The notes beneath the pieces were generated by a model. The model was not told where the DNA came from and did not search any database. It saw only the letters and a list, made by a program, of their open reading frames with translations. A stretch of DNA of 33,801 bases from Gemmatimonadaceae bacterium (GTDB lineage: Bacteria > Gemmatimonadota > Gemmatimonadetes > Gemmatimonadales > Gemmatimonadaceae), in contig JAICNG010000034.1 in assembly GCA_025931335.1 (NCBI GenBank), positions 1 through 33,801 on the forward strand, written 5' to 3'. Positions 13,882-23,901 of the stretch are shown in pieces. Made by a program: the position numbers and the translations under genes. Each line of letters starts with the position of its first letter. Within the stretch, counting starts at the first letter, position 1.

Positions 13882-15612
13882 ATGGCCCTGGGCATATTCG
13901 CCAGCGCACGGCGCTCGCGATCCACCCTGCTCGTCGCGCTCCTCCTCCTCACGCTTGGCCTCGCCGCCGTGCTGGCGCACCAGGCGTACGACGCCACGCG
14001 CGACCACCGCGTGACGGCGGAGCGCACGCTGCGCGACTACGCCGCGACCGCGGCGTGGGAGTTCAACGCGCACGCGAAGGAGGAGCTCTGGCAAGCGCTC
14101 GCGTACGCGTTTCGTCCCTGCAAGGCCATCGAGACGACGAATGCGCGGGCCGCGTCGCTGCCGCCTCCCGAGATACTCGCGGCGGAGGCCAGGAAGCTCG
14201 AGGCGTGCGCGTGCACGCTCGTGCTCGACACGGACTACTACTTCCTCGTCGACTTCCGTGATGGTCGCACGACGTTCGCCGGCACGAGCGCGCCGGCCGT
14301 CGGCCCCGAGTGGCTGACGGACACCGTCACCGCGCACGCGTCGACGGCGTACGAGCGCGGGTGGGAGTTCGCGACGATTTTCCACGGCACGGGCCCGCAT
14401 GCGCGTGCGGTCGTGTATACCCTCAAGCGGGACGCCGGCGGCGCGCCGGTGGCCGCGTACGGCTTCGTCATCGATCCACAGCGCTTCGGCGAAGCGGCGT
14501 ACACGCGAGTGATGAAGAAGTGGCTGCTGCTGCCCTACGCGCTCACGCACGGGATGCCGAACGACTCGCTGCTTCGCCTGTCCGTGCTCTCGGCGAGCGG
14601 GGACGAGATCTATGGCTCGGCCGCCGACTTCGACGACGCGATCAGCGGGACGGCCGAGTGGAAGCCGTTCTTCGGCGGGATGGTCACGCACGTCGCGCTG
14701 CGGCCCGAGGCGGCTCAGCGGCTCGTGATCGGCGGGCTTCCGCGCTCGCGCCTTCCGCTGCTCCTCGGCGTGCTCGCCATGACGGCGGCGCTCATCGTCG
14801 TCGCCGTCGTGCAATTGCGTCGTGAGGCGGAGCTGGCGCGTCTTCGCTCCGATTTCGTATCGAGTGTGTCGCACGAGCTGCGCACCCCGCTCGCGCAGAT
14901 CCGCATGTTCGCCGAAACGCTTCTGCTCGGGCGCGTGCGCAGCGACGTCGAGCGGACGCGCTCGATGGAGATCATCGACCAGGAAGCGCGGCGCCTCGCG
15001 CACCTCGTCGAGAACGTGCTCCATTTCTCCCGGGCCGAGCGGCAGTCGTTGCGGCTGTGTCCGGTCCCGACGCTGCTCGCTCCGCAGCTTCGCGAGACCG
15101 TCGAGTCGTTCGCGCCGATCGCGCGCGCGCGACGGGTCGATGTCCGCCTCGCGCTCGATGAGGCGGTGGCCGTTCGCGTCGACCGGAACGCGCTGCGCCA
15201 GATGCTGCTCAACCTGCTCGACAACGCGATCAAGTATGGGCCAGCGGGGCAGACGGTGACGATCGGCGTGCGCGGCGACGATCAGCGGGCTCGCATCTGG
15301 GTCGAGGATGAAGGCCCGGGAGTCGACGCCACGCAGCGCGAGCGCATCTTCGAGCCGTTCTTCCGCATCGATCGCGATGCGAACTCCGCGATTGGCGGCA
15401 GCGGCATTGGACTGTCCGTGGTGCGGGAGCTCGCGGTGATGCACGGCGGGCGCGCGTACGCCGAACCGGGCGAACGCGGGGCTCGCTTCGTGATCGAGCT
15501 CGAGCGCGTGCCGTTCGAGCCTGCCGCCGTCGCGATCCCGGACGACGAGGTGCCGCACCGCAACGGCGCGGCGCCATCGGAGGAAGAGTCCCGTCTCAAC
15601 GTTCAGGTGTGA
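13882..15612 (+). CDS. Membrane sensor histidine kinase
   Basis: The 576-residue kinase has a first membrane helix at about 14-33, a periplasmic sensor region of about 250 residues and a second helix at about 290-310. The HisKA domain has the phospho-acceptor His331 in SVSHELRTPLAQIR. The HATPase domain follows with N box LLNLLDNAIKYGP (442-454), G1 DEGPG (476-480), an F box at EPFFR and G2 GSGIGLS (506-512). The sensor contains Cys80, Cys109 and Cys111, which may pair or bind a ligand. It matches no named sensor domain I know. It makes a two-component system with the response regulator, whose start overlaps this stop. Confidence 0.92.
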   Translation: MALGIFASARRSRSTLLVALLLLTLGLAAVLAHQAYDATRDHRVTAERTLRDYAATAAWEFNAHAKEELWQALAYAFRPCKAIETTNARAASLPPPEILAAEARKLEACACTLVLDTDYYFLVDFRDGRTTFAGTSAPAVGPEWLTDTVTAHASTAYERGWEFATIFHGTGPHARAVVYTLKRDAGGAPVAAYGFVIDPQRFGEAAYTRVMKKWLLLPYALTHGMPNDSLLRLSVLSASGDEIYGSAADFDDAISGTAEWKPFFGGMVTHVALRPEAAQRLVIGGLPRSRLPLLLGVLAMTAALIVVAVVQLRREAELARLRSDFVSSVSHELRTPLAQIRMFAETLLLGRVRSDVERTRSMEIIDQEARRLAHLVENVLHFSRAERQSLRLCPVPTLLAPQLRETVESFAPIARARRVDVRLALDEAVAVRVDRNALRQMLLNLLDNAIKYGPAGQTVTIGVRGDDQRARIWVEDEGPGVDATQRERIFEPFFRIDRDANSAIGGSGIGLSVVRELAVMHGGRAYAEPGERGARFVIELERVPFEPAAVAIPDDEVPHRNGAAPSEEESRLNVQV

Positions 15613-16325
15613 TGTCCATGGAGACCTTGATTCGCGATGCCAGGGTCCTCGTCGTCGAGGACAATCCCGACCTCGCCTTCGGGCTGCGCAACAACCTCGA
15701 GATCGAGGGCTACGAAGTCGACGTCGCCGAGAGCGGACCGGGAGGGCTCGAGCGGGCGCGCGAGGGGAATCCCGACCTGGTGATTCTCGACCTGATGCTG
15801 CCCGGCTTCGACGGCTACCGTGTGCTGCGCGCGCTGCGTGAGGACGGCCTTGGCATGCCCGTGCTGATTCTCACGGCGCGCGGTGAAGAGGCCGACAAGG
15901 TCCGCGGCTTCCGCCTTGGCGCGGACGACTACGTCACGAAGCCGTTCGGTGTGCTCGAGCTGTTGGCGCGCGTCGAGGCCCTGCTGCGTCGATCGCCGAA
16001 GCACCGGGCGGAAGCGGGCGCGCCGGTGCACGAGCGGTTTGGCGATGTCGACGTCGACATCAGCGCGCGCGCGGTGCATCGCGAGGGCGAGGCCGTCCCG
16101 CTGACGCCGATGGAGTTCGACCTACTCCTCGCGCTCCTTCGTCGGCGGGGCGCGGTCGCGACCCGCCTGGAGCTGATGAAGGAAGTGTGGGGGTATCACT
16201 CGTCGGTCGTCAGCCGTACGGTCGACACGCACGTGGCGGAGCTGCGACGGAAGCTCGAGGACGACCCGGCGTTGCCGCGGCACATCCTCACCGTTCGCAA
16301 GGCCGGATATCGCCTTCAAACCTGA
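15612..16325 (+). CDS. OmpR/PhoB-type response regulator
   Basis: The 237-residue regulator has a receiver domain with the acidic pair Glu16/Asp17, phospho-acceptor Asp60 (in LVILDLMLPG), Thr88 and Lys110. A winged-helix DNA-binding domain (about 145-235) follows, with TPMEFDLLLALLRRRG and SRTVDTHVAELRRKLEDDP. The ATG at 15612 lies in TGATG with the kinase stop; GTG at 15609 or ATG at 15618 are also in frame, so the start is uncertain by a few residues. It should bind DNA after phosphorylation by the preceding kinase. Targets are not visible, although the NTF2-like gene follows 15 bases later in the same operon. Confidence 0.95.
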   Translation: MSMETLIRDARVLVVEDNPDLAFGLRNNLEIEGYEVDVAESGPGGLERAREGNPDLVILDLMLPGFDGYRVLRALREDGLGMPVLILTARGEEADKVRGFRLGADDYVTKPFGVLELLARVEALLRRSPKHRAEAGAPVHERFGDVDVDISARAVHREGEAVPLTPMEFDLLLALLRRRGAVATRLELMKEVWGYHSSVVSRTVDTHVAELRRKLEDDPALPRHILTVRKAGYRLQT

Positions 16326-16340
16326 CGCAGGAGCACGGAC

Positions 16341-16781
16341 ATGAAGAGATCGTTGCTCGCCGCCGTCGCCGCGATCGTGGCGCTGTCGGCGTTCGTCTCG
16401 GTGAACGCCGCGCGTGAGGCGACCGAGCGTGAGGCGGTGGAAAAGAAGCTCAAGATGTACTTCTCGGGTGATCCGGCGCAGCTCGAGCAGGCGTTCCATC
16501 CGGGCGCCACGATGTTCTACGCGCGCAACGACTCACTGATCGCGGTGCCGATCCCCGAGTACATCGCGCGCGTGGCCGAGTCGCGTGCGAAGGGCGGCCC
16601 GCCACCGGAGCGAGAAGAGCGCATCACCCAGGTCGACATCACCGGAACGACGGCGGTGGCGCGGCTGGAGCTGATCTACCCGCGGCAGAAGCTCACCGAC
16701 TACATGTCGCTGGTGAAATACGGCGGCGAGTGGCGGATCGTGAACAAGATCTTTTCGCGGGAGATGGTAGAGGCGAAGTAG
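16341..16781 (+). CDS. Secreted NTF2-like (lumazine-binding-type) protein
   Basis: The 146-residue protein has a signal peptide (core at 5-22) and then a cone-shaped NTF2/SnoaL-like fold. The pattern is a helix with AVEKKLKMYFSGDPAQLEQAF, a short H-P-x-A motif (HPGAT), and strands ending DYMSLVKYGGEWRIVNKIF, as in the Putative lumazine-binding (PF12893) family. Enzymatic function is not evident; the family often acts as a small-molecule binder or is orphan. AGGAG stands before the ATG. Its place in the two-component operon suggests it is secreted with, or regulated by, that system. Confidence 0.8.
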   Translation: MKRSLLAAVAAIVALSAFVSVNAAREATEREAVEKKLKMYFSGDPAQLEQAFHPGATMFYARNDSLIAVPIPEYIARVAESRAKGGPPPEREERITQVDITGTTAVARLELIYPRQKLTDYMSLVKYGGEWRIVNKIFSREMVEAK

Positions 16782-16791
16782 AAGAAGCTGA

Positions 16792-16838
16792 GGCGCTTTC
16801 TCCAGCGCCCCCGGTCCTTACGCCAGTCTGACCTGGCG
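16792..16838 (+). terminator. Two successive hairpins after the kinase operon
   Basis: GGCGCT/AGCGCC (16792-16809) and CGCCAG/CTGGCG (16821-16838) are two perfect 6-bp stems, each with a 6-base loop, 10-57 bases after the last stop of the operon and before the next gene. No T run follows either. Confidence 0.45.
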
Positions 16839-16918
16839 CCCGCGAAAGCCGCACGTCGCGCCCACCCAATCGACATGTTCGCGTCCTAGCGTTTCGCGTC
16901 CCTCATGGGAGCGGAACA

Positions 16919-19531
16919 ATGGATGCACACGCTCGACTTCTCGTCGTCGTCGCGACCACCTGCGCGGCAGCGGCCGCTGGTGCGCAGGCCGACTCGACGC
17001 GCGTCCTCACGGCCACACGAGTTCAGGGCGTCGTCCGCATCGATGGCGTGCTCGATGACAGTGCGTGGGCGGCCGCGGATGTGGCGACGGACTTCCGGCA
17101 GCGCGAGCCACATGAGGGTGCGCCCGCGACGCTGCCGACGGACGTTCGCGTACTGTGGGACGACGAGGCGCTGTACGTCGCCGCACGGATGCGTGACCCG
17201 TCGCCCGACTCGATCATCGCGCTGCTCGCGCGGCGCGATGAGGTGACGCCGTCCGACGAGTTCTTCGTCGGCATCGATGGCGACCGCGACCGGCGCACGG
17301 CCTACGTCTTCAGCATCACGCCGCGCGGCACCCGCACCGATGTGCTCATCTACAACGACAACATGAGAGACCCGTCGTGGGACGCGGTCTGGCAGGCCGC
17401 GGCGCGCATCGACGAGCAGGGCTGGACCGCCGAGATGCGCATTCCCCTCACGCAGCTGCGCGTGCGGGGCGACGCGCCCTGGGGCGTGAACTTCTCTCGC
17501 TGGATCGCGCGCCGGCGGGAGGACACGCAGTGGGCGCTGATCCCGCGGGCGTCGCCGGCGTGGGTCTCGCATTACGGCGAGCTGCGGGGCGTCACGCCGG
17601 CATCGGTGCCGCGCCGGCTCGAGATCGTGCCCTACTCGCTGGCGCGTGTGACGCGCGCGCCCGGCGAGGCGGCCGATCCGTTCCATCGTCGCATGCGCCC
17701 CGCCGGGGCGTTAGGCGCAGACCTCAAGGCGGGGCTGGGACCGTTCACGCTGACGGCCGCCATCAATCCCGACTTCGGCCAGGTCGAAGCCGACGCGTCG
17801 GAGGTGAACCTGACATCGATCGAGACGTTCCTCCAGGAGAAGCGCCCATTCTTCGTCGAGGGGGTCGACCTCTTCGACTACTCGCTCGGCTACTTCTTTG
17901 GCTCGGAGAAGCTGTTCTACTCGCGACGGATCGGCCGCCGCCCGCAAGCCTCCGTCCCCGGCGACCCGCCCTACGTTGACGAGCCGGACGTGACGACGAT
18001 CCTCGGCGCCGCCAAGCTCACCGGGCGCACCGCGGGCGGCTGGTCGGTCGGCCTCCTCGATGCCGTCACCGGAGAGGAGCACGCGCGGGTGGACGGTGAT
18101 CCGGCGATTCCGTCGACGGTGCCCGTCGAGCCGATGACCAACTACACCATCGCGCGGGTGATGCGCGACTTCAACGAAGGGCGCACGGTGCTCGGCGCGA
18201 TCGGCACGGCGATGCACCGGCGATTGAATGGCACCGCCACCTTCTCGGACCTGCGCTCCGCCGCCTATACCGGCGGTCTCGACCTCAATCATCGATTCGG
18301 GGAAGGCGGGCAGTACCGCCTCAACGCGTATGTCCTCGGAAGTCACGTGCGTGGGAGCGCCGAGTCGATCGATGAGACGCAGCGCTCCTCGGCGCGGTAC
18401 TTTCAGCGTCCCGATGCCACGCACCTCGACTACGATCCGGCACGCACGTCGCTTTCCGGCGCGGGCGCGTTCACCGAGATCCGGAAGTCGGGGGGAGCAT
18501 GGCGGTGGGGCGCCTCCGGCCGCGTGGTTACGCCGGGATTCGAGGCCAACGACATCGGCTATCAGCCGGGGTCGGACTTCGTGTCGCACTCCAACTGGAT
18601 TGGGTACGAGTCCTATCGGCAGACGCGGCACTTCCGTCGGTGGTGGTGGTACCTCAACACCCTCGCCTGGTGGAACACCGCCGGCGAGCGCCAGGGGCTC
18701 CGATTCTTCATCAATAGCGAAGCGGAGCTGCCTAACGGTTTGGGGATGTTCGTGCGGCTGCAGCGCGATCTCGCCGGCCTCTCGCCGACGGAGCTGCGGG
18801 GCGGGCCGTCCCTCTTTCGGCCGGCGCGGTCGCTGGTAGTCGCGGAGGTGTGGACGAACAACGCCCGCCCTGTGAGCGGCTGGCTCAACCTGACGGGATC
18901 GCGTGACGACGATGGAGGCGCGCGCTCGCTCACGGCGCAGCCCAACGTGACCGTCCGCCCGTCGAGCCAACTCCAGCTCACGGTGGCGCCGGCGGTGACC
19001 TGGATGCGGAATCCGTGGCAGTACGTGGACGATCCCCAGGAGGATGGCGCGGCGCACTGGGTGGTGGCGCGACTCACGCAGCGCACGGCGTCGCTCACGG
19101 CGCGCCTCAGCTACACCTTCACCCCCGATCTCTCGCTCCAGCTCTACGCGCAGCCGTTTGTGAGCGGGGGATCCTACCGGAAGTTCCAGCAGGTGGTCGA
19201 CGCGCGCGCCGCGAACGACGCGCAGCGCTTCCGCGCAGTCGAGGCGTTCCCGAACGCGCGCTCGGGGACGTACATGGTCGACCTCAACCGGAGCGGCGGT
19301 GAGCTCTCATCGCTGGATGACCCGGACTTCAGCGCGCGTCAGTTCACGTCGAGCGCGGTGCTGCGGTGGGAGTATCGCCCCGGGTCGACGTTGTTCGTCG
19401 CGTGGAGCCAGGCGCGCGATGCGGGGGACCCGGTGTCTTCTTTCCAGCTCGGCCGAGACGTGAAGCGCTTGTTCGGCGAGCGGCCGACGAACGCGCTGCT
19501 GGTGAAGGTCAGCTATTGGATGGGGCTGTAG
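16919..19531 (+). CDS. CBM9-like/DUF5916 outer-membrane-type protein
   Basis: The 870-residue protein has a signal peptide (MDAHARLLVVVATTCAAAAA, cleaved near residue 22). It begins with a CBM9-like sugar-binding sandwich (about 30-210; IDGVLDDSAWAAADVATDF and then W-x-D-x-x-LYVA). The rest is DUF5916, a large beta-rich region. It holds DFGQVEADASEVNL, FLQEKRPFFVEG and a long series of amphipathic strands ending in a C-terminal strand-like VKVSYWMGL, consistent with an outer-membrane barrel. It carries no catalytic motif that I can identify. Members are common in Gemmatimonadota, Acidobacteriota and Bacteroidota, where they are often near sugar or peptide metabolism genes. The start ATG follows GGGAGCGGAACA. 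Confidence 0.85.
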   Translation: MDAHARLLVVVATTCAAAAAGAQADSTRVLTATRVQGVVRIDGVLDDSAWAAADVATDFRQREPHEGAPATLPTDVRVLWDDEALYVAARMRDPSPDSIIALLARRDEVTPSDEFFVGIDGDRDRRTAYVFSITPRGTRTDVLIYNDNMRDPSWDAVWQAAARIDEQGWTAEMRIPLTQLRVRGDAPWGVNFSRWIARRREDTQWALIPRASPAWVSHYGELRGVTPASVPRRLEIVPYSLARVTRAPGEAADPFHRRMRPAGALGADLKAGLGPFTLTAAINPDFGQVEADASEVNLTSIETFLQEKRPFFVEGVDLFDYSLGYFFGSEKLFYSRRIGRRPQASVPGDPPYVDEPDVTTILGAAKLTGRTAGGWSVGLLDAVTGEEHARVDGDPAIPSTVPVEPMTNYTIARVMRDFNEGRTVLGAIGTAMHRRLNGTATFSDLRSAAYTGGLDLNHRFGEGGQYRLNAYVLGSHVRGSAESIDETQRSSARYFQRPDATHLDYDPARTSLSGAGAFTEIRKSGGAWRWGASGRVVTPGFEANDIGYQPGSDFVSHSNWIGYESYRQTRHFRRWWWYLNTLAWWNTAGERQGLRFFINSEAELPNGLGMFVRLQRDLAGLSPTELRGGPSLFRPARSLVVAEVWTNNARPVSGWLNLTGSRDDDGGARSLTAQPNVTVRPSSQLQLTVAPAVTWMRNPWQYVDDPQEDGAAHWVVARLTQRTASLTARLSYTFTPDLSLQLYAQPFVSGGSYRKFQQVVDARAANDAQRFRAVEAFPNARSGTYMVDLNRSGGELSSLDDPDFSARQFTSSAVLRWEYRPGSTLFVAWSQARDAGDPVSSFQLGRDVKRLFGERPTNALLVKVSYWMGL

Positions 19532-19538
19532 GCGCGGA

Positions 19539-19552
19539 GCTCCACCTGGAGC
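19539..19552. terminator. Short hairpin between convergent genes
   Basis: GCTCC (19539-19543) pairs with GGAGC (19548-19552) around ACCT. It lies in the 33-base gap between the convergent DUF5916 gene and the sugar ABC ATPase. The stem is short and there is no T run. Confidence 0.25.
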
Positions 19553-19564
19553 ACCTCTTCGAAA

Positions 19565-20680
<1,116 letters not shown>

Positions 20681-20697
20681 ACCGCGTCCTCCCCTCG

Positions 20698-22065
20698 ATG
20701 AACGGCACGACTTCGCGAAACGACTTTCGCTTTCCCGACGGCTTCCTGTGGGGCGCGTCGACCTCCGCCTACCAGATCGAAGGATCGCCGCTCGCCGACG
20801 GCGCTGGCTCGAACATCTGGCATCGCTTCAGCCACACGCCCGGGCTCGTCGCCAACGGAGACACCGGCGACATCGCGTGTGACCACTACCGGCGCTGGCG
20901 CGACGACATCGGCCTCATGAAAGAGCTCGGGCTCGGCGGCTATCGCTTCAGCATTGCGTGGAGCCGGATACTGCCTCAAGGCACCGGACCGGTCAACACG
21001 CGCGGGCTGGATTTCTACGACCGGCTGGTCGACGGGCTCCTCGAGCAGGGCATCGAGCCCCTGGTGACCCTGTATCACTGGGATCTGCCGAGCGCGCTGG
21101 ACGATCGCGGCGGCTGGCTCAACCGCGACGTCGGCGACTGGTTCGCCGAATACGCCCGCGTCGTTTTTCGAAAGCTCGATGGGCGCGTGAAGAAATGGGT
21201 CACGCTCAACGAGCCCTGGGTGGTGACCGATGGCGGATACCTCTTCGGCGTGCTCGCCCCCGGGCACAGGAATCTGTACGAAGCACCGCTCGCCACGCAC
21301 AACACGCTGCGCGCGCACGCGCTGGGGGTCCAGGCCTATCGCGCGGAGGGAAAGCACGCCATCGGGCTGGTGGTGAACCTCGAGCCCAAGTATCCGGCGT
21401 CGGACGACCCGCGTGACATCGCGGCGACCGCGCGCGCGGACGCCTACATGAACCGGCAGTACCTCGATCCCCCACTGCTCGGGACGTATCCCGACGAGCT
21501 GCGCGAGATCTTCGGCGACGCATGGCCGGACTTTCCCGCCGATGACATGCGACTGCTCAAGCAGCCCATCGATTTCCTCGGCATCAACTATTACACGCGC
21601 TCGGTGACGCGCGACGATCCGCGGGCGCTCCCCGTGCGCGCGAGTCGCGTGCGACAGCCGCGGCACGTGCACACCGAGCTCGATTGGGAAGTGTGGCCCG
21701 ACGCGCTGAAGGACATCCTGCTCTGGGTGACGACCCGCTACGGCCGCATTCCACTCTACGTCACCGAGAACGGCTCGGCCTTCTACGATCCCCCGTCGAG
21801 TGACGACCTGGTCGATGATCCCCTCCGCACGTGGTACTTGCGACACCACCTGCGCGCCGTGCACACGGCGCTGCGGCAGGGCGCGGACCTCCGCGGGTAC
21901 TTCGCGTGGTCCTTGCTCGACAACTTCGAGTGGGCCCACGGCTTGTCCAGGCGATTCGGTCTCGTGCACGTGGACTACGCGACGCAGAAGCGCACGGTGA
22001 AAGGAAGTGGGCGGTTCTATTCCGAGGTCATTCGGACGAACGGTGCTTGTCTCGTGGGCTCGTAG
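20698..22065 (+). CDS. GH1 beta-glucosidase
   Basis: The 455-residue enzyme is a family 1 glycoside hydrolase that releases glucose from beta-glucosides in the cytoplasm; no signal peptide is present. FPDGFLWGASTSAYQIEG (12-29) marks the first strand of the TIM barrel. The acid/base Glu172 is in TLNEPW and the nucleophile Glu357 is in YVTENGS. The last part DLRGYFAWSLLDNFEWAHGL is typical. The length is normal for GH1. No ribosome-binding site precedes the ATG at 20698, which is only 17 bases from the divergent ATPase start. It probably hydrolyses oligosaccharides brought in by the neighbouring ABC importer. Confidence 0.95.
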   Translation: MNGTTSRNDFRFPDGFLWGASTSAYQIEGSPLADGAGSNIWHRFSHTPGLVANGDTGDIACDHYRRWRDDIGLMKELGLGGYRFSIAWSRILPQGTGPVNTRGLDFYDRLVDGLLEQGIEPLVTLYHWDLPSALDDRGGWLNRDVGDWFAEYARVVFRKLDGRVKKWVTLNEPWVVTDGGYLFGVLAPGHRNLYEAPLATHNTLRAHALGVQAYRAEGKHAIGLVVNLEPKYPASDDPRDIAATARADAYMNRQYLDPPLLGTYPDELREIFGDAWPDFPADDMRLLKQPIDFLGINYYTRSVTRDDPRALPVRASRVRQPRHVHTELDWEVWPDALKDILLWVTTRYGRIPLYVTENGSAFYDPPSSDDLVDDPLRTWYLRHHLRAVHTALRQGADLRGYFAWSLLDNFEWAHGLSRRFGLVHVDYATQKRTVKGSGRFYSEVIRTNGACLVGS

Positions 22066-22078
22066 ATTCTGGAAGGGC

Positions 22079-22135
22079 AACATCATTACCGGCATCCGCG
22101 TCCCCACTCTGAACCTGGATGCCAGTAGTGATGTT
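22079..22135. repeat. 19-bp stem palindrome at the GH1/permease convergent ends
   Basis: AACATCATTACCGGCATCC (22079-22097) pairs with GGATGCCAGTAGTGATGTT (22117-22135), 17 of 19 positions, with a 19-base loop; the two mismatches can form G-U pairs in RNA. It lies 14 bases after the GH1 stop and 54 bases before the convergent permease stop, so it may work as a two-way terminator or REP-like element. Confidence 0.6.
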
Positions 22136-22189
22136 CTCAGAGGGCACGGCCAGCCACGCCGCAACCGACGAGAAATCGTCAATCCGCAA

Positions 22190-23011
22190 TCATCCCTTGA
22201 CGCTCCCCGCCATGATCCCGCGGATGTAGTAGCGCTGGAGGAACAGGAAGACGGCGAGCACCGGCATGATCGTCAGCACCGAGCCCGCCATCATGAGCTC
22301 CACATCCTGCACGTGCTCGCCGAGCAGGTTCGCCAGCGCCACGGGCAGCGTGTAGCGCCGCTCGTCGCTCAGCACGATCAGGGGCCACATGAAGTCGTTC
22401 CACGTCGTGAGGAACGTCCAGATCGCCAGCGTCGCGAGAATCGGGATGATCACCGGCAACACCACCGCTCGGAAGATCCGGGCCTCACTGGCGCCGTCGA
22501 TGCGGGCGGCGTCCAGCAGATCGTCGGGAATCGCCGTCGCGTACTGGCGAATGAGAAAGATCGCGAAGATGCTGGCCATGCTCGGGATGATCACGCCCCA
22601 GTACGTGTTGATCAGCCCGAGCTGCTTGAAGAACAGGAACAGCGGCAGCATCACCACCTGTACCGGCAGCATGAGGCCCGCCGTCAGCACGCGGAACGTC
22701 ACGTCGCGGCCGCGGAATCGCAGCTTCGCGAACGCGTAGCCCGCCATCGCGTTGATCACGAGCGACGTGCCGGTGACCAGCAGCGCGACGAGCGTGCTGT
22801 TGAGCAGGTACCGCCCCATGTCGAGCCGCGTGAACACGGCCCGATAGTGCTCGAGGGTTGGATTGCTGGGGATGAACTTCGGCGGCAGCGTCGTCGCCTC
22901 GCCCGTCGGCATGAACGACGCGGCGATCATCCACACGATCGGCAGGAGCGCGACGACCGCCCCCGCCACCAGCGCGACGTGCAAGAGCACGCTCTGCCAC
23001 GCGCGCCTCAT
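22190..23011 (-). CDS. Sugar ABC transporter permease (MalG/LacG type)
   Basis: The 273-residue inner-membrane protein has about six helices. The conserved permease EAA loop is visible as DDLLDAARIDGASEARIFRAVVLPVI, with the central EAA segment read here as DAARIDG (about residues 180-190). It starts at ATG 23011, overlapping the previous permease stop by four bases (ATGA). With the upstream permease and binding protein it forms the membrane part of a carbohydrate importer. Its stop is 54 bases from a palindromic element. Confidence 0.92.
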   Translation of the reverse strand: MRRAWQSVLLHVALVAGAVVALLPIVWMIAASFMPTGEATTLPPKFIPSNPTLEHYRAVFTRLDMGRYLLNSTLVALLVTGTSLVINAMAGYAFAKLRFRGRDVTFRVLTAGLMLPVQVVMLPLFLFFKQLGLINTYWGVIIPSMASIFAIFLIRQYATAIPDDLLDAARIDGASEARIFRAVVLPVIIPILATLAIWTFLTTWNDFMWPLIVLSDERRYTLPVALANLLGEHVQDVELMMAGSVLTIMPVLAVFLFLQRYYIRGIMAGSVKG

Positions 23012-23901
23012 GCCGCCTTCGGCTCCAGCCGGCGCTGAATGAGCGTCCAGATGAGAATGATCACGAACAGCACGAACGCGATCGCGGCGGCGAAGCCCAT
23101 CCGCCACCAGCGGAAGCCCTCCTCGTACATGAGCAGCACCAGGCTCGTCGTGCTCTTCAGCGGCCCGCCCTGCGTCATCACGTACGGCTCGGCGAACAGC
23201 TGGAAGTAGCCGATCATGACGACGACGCCCACGAACACGAGGGAAGGACCGAGCTGCGGGAGCGTCACGTGGAGGAACCGTCGCCAGGCACTTGCGCCGT
23301 CCAGCTCGGCGGCCTCGTACAGCTCGCGCGGAATGGCCTGAAGCCCGGCGATGAAGATCAGCATGTAGTAGCCGAAGTTCTTCCACACCGCCATCAGGAT
23401 GATGGCCGGCATCGCCCACGTCGGATCGCCTAACCAGTCCACCGGCTCGATGCCAAAGGCGCCGAGTGTGTAGTTGAGCAGTCCGTAGTTCTTGTGATAG
23501 AGGTATCGCCAGACGATCGCGACGGCGACCAGGGTCGTCACGAACGGGACGAAGTACGCCGTCCGGAAGAACGTTCGGGATCGGGTAAGGGGTGCGTTGA
23601 CGAGCAGCGCCGCGACGAGCGCCACGAGGACCGTCAGCGGGCCGCAGCCCAGCGCGAAGTAGAAGGTGTTCTTGAGCGCGGTCCAGAAGAGCGGGTGGTC
23701 GATCAGCCGCGCATAGTTGCTCGCGCCCACGACGCGGGCGTTGCCGATGTCGGCGAGTGCGTAGATGTCGAAGTCGGTGAGGCTGAGGACCAGCGCCGCG
23801 GCGGCGGGAAGAAAGAAGAAGAGGCCGATGAGGAGGAGGGCGGGCGCGAGGAAGAGCCAGGCGGCTCGCGCGACCTGGCGCTCGATCGTCTCCGCTCTCA
23901 C
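23008..23901 (-). CDS. Sugar ABC transporter permease (MalF/UgpA type)
   Basis: The 297-residue inner-membrane protein has about six helices, with the EAA loop as RELYEAAELDGASAWRRF (about 215-235). The first helix is a clean ALLLIGLFFFLPAAAALVLS. The start is GTG at 23901, overlapping the binding-protein stop (GTGA), and the end overlaps the next permease start by four bases. It pairs with the MalG-type permease; the two form the channel of the importer. Confidence 0.92.
   Translation of the reverse strand: MRAETIERQVARAAWLFLAPALLLIGLFFFLPAAAALVLSLTDFDIYALADIGNARVVGASNYARLIDHPLFWTALKNTFYFALGCGPLTVLVALVAALLVNAPLTRSRTFFRTAYFVPFVTTLVAVAIVWRYLYHKNYGLLNYTLGAFGIEPVDWLGDPTWAMPAIILMAVWKNFGYYMLIFIAGLQAIPRELYEAAELDGASAWRRFLHVTLPQLGPSLVFVGVVVMIGYFQLFAEPYVMTQGGPLKSTTSLVLLMYEEGFRWWRMGFAAAIAFVLFVIILIWTLIQRRLEPKAA

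Noticed and set aside
13870-15558. 562-codon open frame antisense to the histidine kinase
   Set aside because: It has no domain, is Arg/Ala-rich, and mirrors the kinase coding frame.
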